11,068 nt of DNA from an uncultured Desulfarculaceae bacterium (lineage in GTDB: Bacteria; Desulfobacterota; Desulfarculia; Desulfarculales; Desulfarculaceae): assembly GCA_937908275.1 (NCBI GenBank), contig CALERA010000248.1:1-11068 (forward strand). The letters run 5' to 3'. Position 1 is the first letter of the stretch, and each line of letters opens with the position of its first letter. The translations under genes were made by a program, and so were the position numbers. Positions 7,666 to 11,068 of this stretch are shown in pieces. Below the pieces are notes generated by a model, which worked only from the letters and a program-made list of their open reading frames with translations, did not search any database and was not told where the DNA came from.

Positions 7666-7942
7666 CCCTTGCCCTCGTGGCCGCGCAGGCACGGTCTGCC
7701 CGGCCCATCCCGGCGCATGCCCGACGGCGGCCAAGCCGGTTCCGGGCGCACCCCGCCTGCCGCAAGAAAAACTGCGCGCCACGGACGGCGTCGCGCGGGG
7801 CCGAGGCCCAGGGCCGCGGCTGTCGCCAGAGGCGTCACCCAGCCCGGACCAGACGCCCGGACGGGGATCGCGCCGCGCCAAGCGGCCCGCTCCCCCGCCC
7901 CGGGTCACATCGCCCATAACCGCTTAGCGAGGCAGGCCAGCC

Positions 7943-8434
7943 ATGAAGAGCAAGGTCCTCATCCCGGTGGATACCGCGCGCAACTCCCTGACCGCCGAGG
8001 AATACGCCATCAAGCTGAGCTGGCGCATGCCGATGCGGGTCACCCTGCTGACGGTGCTGAACAACAAACGCCTGCAAAACCGGGGCATCAGCCTCAGCGA
8101 CCAGGAGCGCATCCTGGAAGGCATGCGCAAGCGGGCCGACGAGGTCCTGGCCGCCGCGGCCAAGCCCTTCCTCAAGGCCGACGTGGAGCACGAGCTGCGG
8201 GTGGAGGCCGGCAATCCCGGCCCGGTCATCTGCCGGCTGGCCCAGGAAGAGGGCTACGAGATGGTCATCATCACCCAGAGCGGGCTCAGCGAGTGGGAGG
8301 AGATCCTGGGCGGCAGCGTGGTGCACACGGTGTTGAACAAGTGCCAGACCCCGGTGCTCCTGGTAAAGCACTCCCCCGAACAACTGGAGCAGCAACGCCG
8401 GCTGCGGGCGGAACAGGAACTGTTGCCCCGCTAG
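7943..8434 (+). CDS. Universal stress protein (UspA family)
   Basis: A 163-residue cytoplasmic UspA-fold protein. It begins with the family strand KVLIPVDTARNS, has the central VEHELRVEAGNPGPVICRLA segment, and ends with the nucleotide-loop region VIITQSGLSEWEEILGGSVVHTVL and CQTPVLLVK. The ATP-binding pattern G-2x-G-9x-G-S/T is only partly kept: the late GGS is present, but the early RRG part is replaced by QSGLSEWEE, so ATP binding is uncertain. A charged tail of about 20 residues follows the fold. A weak GAGG lies at 7929-7932. The gene is followed after 167 nt by the TRAP transporter genes, the same association as teaD with teaABC in Halomonas elongata, where the stress protein modulates uptake. 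A regulatory role for this copy is inferred from that position. Confidence 0.92.
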   Translation: MKSKVLIPVDTARNSLTAEEYAIKLSWRMPMRVTLLTVLNNKRLQNRGISLSDQERILEGMRKRADEVLAAAAKPFLKADVEHELRVEAGNPGPVICRLAQEEGYEMVIITQSGLSEWEEILGGSVVHTVLNKCQTPVLLVKHSPEQLEQQRRLRAEQELLPR

Positions 8435-8534
8435 GGGGGCCGGCGGCGCGCTTGGGTCGGGGGATGGATTTTTCACCGTTTTTCCAGCGGCGGGCCTGCG
8501 GGGAGGAGGTGAGTCAGGCGGCTGGCGCGCACCG

Positions 8535-8553
8535 CGTCGCCCTCGGGGCGGCG
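8535..8553 (+). promoter_or_regulatory. GC-rich hairpin in the usp-dctP gap
   Basis: An 8-bp stem with one G-T pair (8535-8542 with 8546-8553) around a TCG loop. It lies 12 nt ahead of the 16-bp palindrome, and with it forms a structured stretch before the dctP ribosome binding site. There is no T-run after it, so it is not a clear terminator. Confidence 0.3.
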
Positions 8554-8565
8554 GGAAACCAATCA

Positions 8566-8581
8566 CCGCACGATCGTGCGG
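8566..8581. promoter_or_regulatory. 16-bp perfect palindrome upstream of dctP, candidate operator
   Basis: CCGCACGATCGTGCGG is a perfect dyad with no spacer, ending 10 nt before the GGGAGG ribosome binding sequence (8592-8597) and 20 nt before the dctP ATG. It may be a binding site for a dimeric regulator. As RNA it would form only a strained hairpin, so a DNA site is the better guess. Confidence 0.5.
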
Positions 8582-8601
8582 GCAAGCCAGAGGGAGGGGT
8601 T

Positions 8602-9666
8602 ATGCGTTTCGCCAAGTGTCTGGTGGTGCTGATCGTGGCGTTGTTGACGGTGGGCCTGGTCGCGGGCGCGGCCCTGGCCGAGGCCAAGAAGAAACCGTCG
8701 CTGGACGCCTGGAAGCCCGCCTTCGACTACTCCACGGCCAAGTACAAGATCAAGGTCAGCAACGTCAGCCATCCCGCCATCAAGGGCGTCTTCGCCGGCT
8801 TCGCCATCCGCGACGAGCTCTGGAAGCAGACCAACGGCCAGATCTACTTCGAGTACCTGCCCTTCTCCATGCTGGGCGGCGAGACCGAGGTGCTCAACCA
8901 GGTGCAGATGGGAGCCATCCAGGGCATGAGCGTCAGCTCGGTGGCCGCCCCGCAGATGGGTCCCCGCATGGGCCTGGTGATGCTGCCCTATCTGATCAAC
9001 GACTTCGACAAGCTGGAGAAGTTCGCCGGCAACGAGAAGCTCTTCCAGCACTTCCTGGACGGCATGAAGGACAAGGGCATCATGGGCGTGGACATCACCG
9101 CCTATGGCCAGTACGGCTGGGCCACCACGGTGCCGGTGACCAACCTGGACGAGGCCCGCAAGGTCAAGATCCGCATCGCCGAGGCGCCGGTGAACAAGCT
9201 GATCTACCAGACCTGGGGCTTCAACCCGGTGGCCATGCCCTGGCCGGACGTGCCCACCGCCCTGAAGCAGGGCGTGATCGAGGGCCTGGACCACACCGCC
9301 CTGGTCTGCTACCTGGACAAGAAGTTCGACGTGTGCAAGCACTACACCGAACTCAACTACGCCCAGGGCCTGTTCATCTGGATCTTCAACGAGACCTGGT
9401 TCAAGGGCCTGCCCGCCGACCTGCAGAAGACCTTCGTCAAGGTGGTCAAGGAGCAGGCGGCCATCTATCGCGGCCAGGCCAAGGAGCAGAGCGCCCAGAC
9501 CAAGCAGGAGGCCATCGACAAGGACGGCGTGGCCTTCCACAAGCTCTCCGACGCCGACTACGAGACCCTGCGCAAGCTGGGCGACAAGGTCCACGACGAC
9601 TACGCCGCAAAGGTGGGCAAGGACTACCTGCAGCAGGTGCAGGACTTCCTGGGCTACGGCAAGTAG
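8602..9666 (+). CDS. dctP: TRAP transporter periplasmic solute-binding protein (DctP family)
   Basis: A 354-residue extracytoplasmic receptor that captures the solute and delivers it to the DctQ/DctM membrane complex. An N-terminal signal peptide (M-R-F-A-K, then a hydrophobic core to residue 26) ends in ALA, with cleavage expected before E27. The DctP fold is recognisable from FSMLGGETEVLNQVQMGAI, the PYLIND segment, R191 in KVKIRIAEAP (the position of the conserved Arg that binds a carboxylate in many DctP proteins), and MPWPDVPTALKQGVIEGLD. ATG 8602 is chosen because the signal peptide begins there and GGGAGG lies at 8592-8597. The gene follows usp and precedes dctQ by 72 nt, with a hairpin between. 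The Arg supports an organic acid ligand, but the exact substrate cannot be read from sequence. The symbol denotes the family, not C4-dicarboxylate specificity. Confidence 0.95.
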   Translation: MRFAKCLVVLIVALLTVGLVAGAALAEAKKKPSLDAWKPAFDYSTAKYKIKVSNVSHPAIKGVFAGFAIRDELWKQTNGQIYFEYLPFSMLGGETEVLNQVQMGAIQGMSVSSVAAPQMGPRMGLVMLPYLINDFDKLEKFAGNEKLFQHFLDGMKDKGIMGVDITAYGQYGWATTVPVTNLDEARKVKIRIAEAPVNKLIYQTWGFNPVAMPWPDVPTALKQGVIEGLDHTALVCYLDKKFDVCKHYTELNYAQGLFIWIFNETWFKGLPADLQKTFVKVVKEQAAIYRGQAKEQSAQTKQEAIDKDGVAFHKLSDADYETLRKLGDKVHDDYAAKVGKDYLQQVQDFLGYGK

Positions 9667-9667
9667 T

Positions 9668-9681
9668 CCGGTTTTCACCGG
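9668..9681 (+). promoter_or_regulatory. Small hairpin just after the dctP stop
   Basis: CCGGT (9668-9672), loop TTTC, ACCGG (9677-9681) begin right after the dctP stop codon. The stem is short; with the larger hairpin at 9688-9711 it could shield the dctP mRNA 3' end. Confidence 0.35.
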
Positions 9682-9687
9682 GTCGCG

Positions 9688-9711
9688 GGCCGGGGGGCCA
9701 TCCCCCCGGCC
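9688..9711 (+). terminator. Strong GC hairpin between dctP and dctQ (partial terminator or mRNA stabiliser)
   Basis: GGCCGGGGGG (9688-9697) pairs perfectly with CCCCCCGGCC (9702-9711) around a CCAT loop. No T-run follows, so full termination is unlikely. In binding-protein transport operons, such hairpins often let the receptor mRNA accumulate over the membrane subunits. Confidence 0.6.
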
Positions 9712-9738
9712 TCCTCAACCCAGCCACGCGAGGCGGAA

Positions 9739-10236
9739 ATGATCTCCCGCATCTTGGACACCCTGGACCGGGCCCTGAGTTGGTTCGAGGAGTGGAGTCT
9801 GTATCTCTGCGTGATGGTGGGCATGATCTCCCTGTTCATCAACGTCGTGCTGCGCTACGGGTTCAACTACACCCTGGCCTGGTCCGAGGAGCTGATCCGG
9901 GAGATCATCATCTACACCACCTTCATCGGCTGCTCGGCGGCGATCAAGAACCGCTCCCAGATCACCATCGACGTGGTGGTGCAGTTGGCTCCGCGCCTGC
10001 GGACCCCCCTGGCCTATGTCAGCAACGTCGCGGTGCTGGCCTATTGCGTCTTCATGGTGGCCCTGGGCAGCGAGATGGCCGCGCAGCAGTCCCAGACCGA
10101 TCAGCGCACGATCCTGTTGGAGATCCCCCTGGTGGTGCTCTACAGCATCCTGCCCCTGATGGGGACGATGATGGGCATCCGCACCATCCAGAACATGTGG
10201 AAGGATTACCACGAGGCCCGCGCCAAGCGGGCCTGA
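9739..10236 (+). CDS. dctQ: TRAP transporter small membrane subunit (DctQ family)
   Basis: A 165-residue inner-membrane protein with four predicted hydrophobic segments at about residues 20-40, 50-70, 90-112 and 128-150. The family signature is present: NVVLRYGFNYTLAWSEELIR, in which the Trp-Ser-Glu-Glu lies at the second membrane segment, followed by the AAIKNRSQITIDVV stretch. DctQ supports the large transport subunit and is required for uptake driven by a sodium or proton gradient. The ATG is preceded by a GAGG at 9730-9733. It follows dctP and lies 79 nt ahead of dctM. No fusion with DctM is seen. Confidence 0.95.
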   Translation: MISRILDTLDRALSWFEEWSLYLCVMVGMISLFINVVLRYGFNYTLAWSEELIREIIIYTTFIGCSAAIKNRSQITIDVVVQLAPRLRTPLAYVSNVAVLAYCVFMVALGSEMAAQQSQTDQRTILLEIPLVVLYSILPLMGTMMGIRTIQNMWKDYHEARAKRA

Positions 10237-10270
10237 TTCCGGGCCAGCCTGTCACCAACCTCCCCGGCCA

Positions 10271-10286
10271 GGGCGGAGCACCGCCC
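10271..10286 (+). promoter_or_regulatory. Short hairpin between dctQ and dctM
   Basis: GGGCGG (10271-10276), loop AGCA, CCGCCC (10281-10286) form a perfect 6-bp stem, 29 nt ahead of the dctM start. It is short, and in GC-rich DNA could be chance. Confidence 0.3.
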
Positions 10287-10315
10287 GGGTCGGGTGCGGC
10301 AAGAAAGGTCAGCGC

Positions 10316-11068
10316 GTGGAGGCGAGCGGCATCATCATCCTCCTGGTCCTCCTGGGGGCCATGGCCACCACCATCCCGGTTTTCCTGTGCCTTTTCCTCA
10401 CCTCGGTGGTGGGTTTCGCGGTGTTCACCGAAATCCCGCTCATCTTCCTGATCCAGGCGGTGTTCCGGGCCATGGACAACTTCGCCCTGATCGTGGTGTT
10501 GTTCTTCATCCTCTGCGGCAACGTGATGACCAGCGGCTCCATCGTGGACAAGCTGATCCGGGTGGCCAACGTCACCGTGGGCTGGCTGCCCGGGGGCCTG
10601 GCCATGGCCGGCGTGCTGGCCTGCGGCATGTTCGGGGCCATCAGCGGCTCCACCGTGGCCACGGTGGTGGCCATCGGCGGCTTCATGATCCCGGCCCTGA
10701 TCGACAATCACTACAGCGAGCGCTTCGCCCTGGGGGTGATGACCACCGCCCCCAACCTGGGGGTGATCATTCCGCCATCCATCTCCATGATCCTCTACTC
10801 CATGGTCAGCGCCTGCTCCCTGGAGGGCCTGTTCCTCACCGGCTTCGTGCCCGGGGTGCTGATCATGGCCGGCATGTGCACCTATTGCTTCGTCTGGGCC
10901 ATACGCAACCCCGGCTTCCAGACCGCCCCCAAGCCCACCTTCAAGGAGATGATCGCCGCCTTCAAGGAGGGCTTCTGGAGCCTGATGCTGCCGGTGGTGA
11001 TCTTCGGCGGCATCTTCAGCGGGGCCTTCACCGCCAACGAGGCGGCGGTGGTGGCCTGCGTCTACGCC
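10316..11068 (+). CDS. dctM: TRAP transporter large membrane subunit (DctM family), 3' end outside window
   Basis: The reading frame is open from GTG 10316 to the window edge, giving 251 residues of an integral membrane protein whose full length is usually about 420-430. DctM is the ion-coupled transport subunit. Family stretches include the first membrane helix after EASGIIILLVLLG, VVLFFILCGNVMTSG, the highly conserved GMFGAISGSTVATVVAIGG, TTAPNLGVIIPPSISMILY and GLFLTGFVPGVLI. The GTG start is supported by AAAGG at 10304-10308 with 7-nt spacing and by a hydrophobic N-terminus starting right away; the next in-frame ATG (10361) would cut into the first helix. It is easily missed because of its GTG start and lack of stop. 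It completes the standard DctP-DctQ-DctM order. Confidence 0.93.
   Translation, partial: MEASGIIILLVLLGAMATTIPVFLCLFLTSVVGFAVFTEIPLIFLIQAVFRAMDNFALIVVLFFILCGNVMTSGSIVDKLIRVANVTVGWLPGGLAMAGVLACGMFGAISGSTVATVVAIGGFMIPALIDNHYSERFALGVMTTAPNLGVIIPPSISMILYSMVSACSLEGLFLTGFVPGVLIMAGMCTYCFVWAIRNPGFQTAPKPTFKEMIAAFKEGFWSLMLPVVIFGGIFSGAFTANEAAVVACVYA

Larger units (their letters stand above)
7501..7942 (+). other. 442-nt region without a convincing gene; structured leader ahead of usp
   Basis: No reading frame here shows family motifs; the longest are Arg/Pro-rich and typical of noncoding GC-rich DNA. The first 40 nt are AT-richer and hold a weak AAGCG/CGCTT pairing. Then come a promoter-like pair (7541-7570), a hairpin at the predicted transcript start (7577-7591), a long-range 8-bp stem (7607-7665), and a very GC-rich tract reaching the universal stress gene. 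A leader of about 366 nt or a small RNA gene are both possible. I do not recognise a known riboswitch class. Confidence 0.6.

Noticed and set aside
7602..7919. A possible 105-residue protein (TTG start) in the gap before usp
   Set aside because: The first 35 residues look tolerable but the rest is Arg-rich without motifs; no ribosome binding site and a weak start codon.
7669..8601. Upstream extension of the dctP frame
   Set aside because: It would cross the usp gene, reads as Arg/Pro-rich nonsense and would bury the signal peptide.
8616..10451. A 611-residue plus-strand frame across dctP, dctQ and dctM
   Set aside because: Arg/Gly/Pro-rich shadow; the DctP, DctQ and DctM frames carry signal peptide, membrane helices and family signatures.

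Overview
The window looks like chromosomal DNA from a GC-rich (by eye about 65-70% G+C), probably anaerobic deltaproteobacterium (Desulfobacterota; a Desulfarculus-like organism is my best guess). The reasons are the Desulfovibrio-type single-cluster ferredoxins, the NtrB-like hybrid sensor kinase, the TRAP transporter with its linked universal stress protein, and a long GTTCCCC-type hairpin that resembles elements I remember from sulfate reducers. The taxonomy is inference. All real genes are on the + strand; no tRNA, rRNA, CRISPR array or insertion sequence was found.

Layout. (1) 1-2820: the C-terminal half of the protease Lon (5' end outside the window), two tandem small ferredoxins, an ORF6N-domain DNA-binding protein and a lipocalin-type lipoprotein, all with gaps of 4-7 nt or overlaps, so probably one transcription unit. 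(2) 2821-3833: a perfect 20-bp-arm hairpin, then a PHP-domain phosphoesterase with a good ribosome binding site. (3) 3834-7500: an AT-rich promoter-like island, then an RNase Z-like metallo-beta-lactamase-fold hydrolase closely followed by a 909-residue hybrid sensor histidine kinase (two Cache-like modules, HAMP, PAS, HisKA, HATPase, receiver). (4) 7501-7942: a 442-nt stretch without a convincing gene, holding a promoter-like pair and several hairpins. (5) 7943-11068: a universal stress protein followed by a TRAP transporter: DctP, DctQ and the start of DctM (3' end outside the window, GTG start).

How the genes may work together. The DctP/DctQ/DctM set should take up a small organic acid or related solute using an ion gradient. 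The universal stress protein sits where TeaD sits in the Halomonas ectoine TRAP system, so it may modulate the transporter. The Cache sensor kinase just upstream could sense the same or a related ligand, but it carries no DNA-binding output and no response regulator gene lies beside it in this window.

I do not see a clearly new multi-gene system. The most unusual signals are at DNA level: a perfect 14-bp inverted repeat written with rare codons inside the ORF6N gene, a 16-bp perfect palindrome just ahead of the dctP ribosome binding site, the structured leader before the universal stress gene, and a lipocalin gene with no normal start codon downstream of the ORF6N gene.
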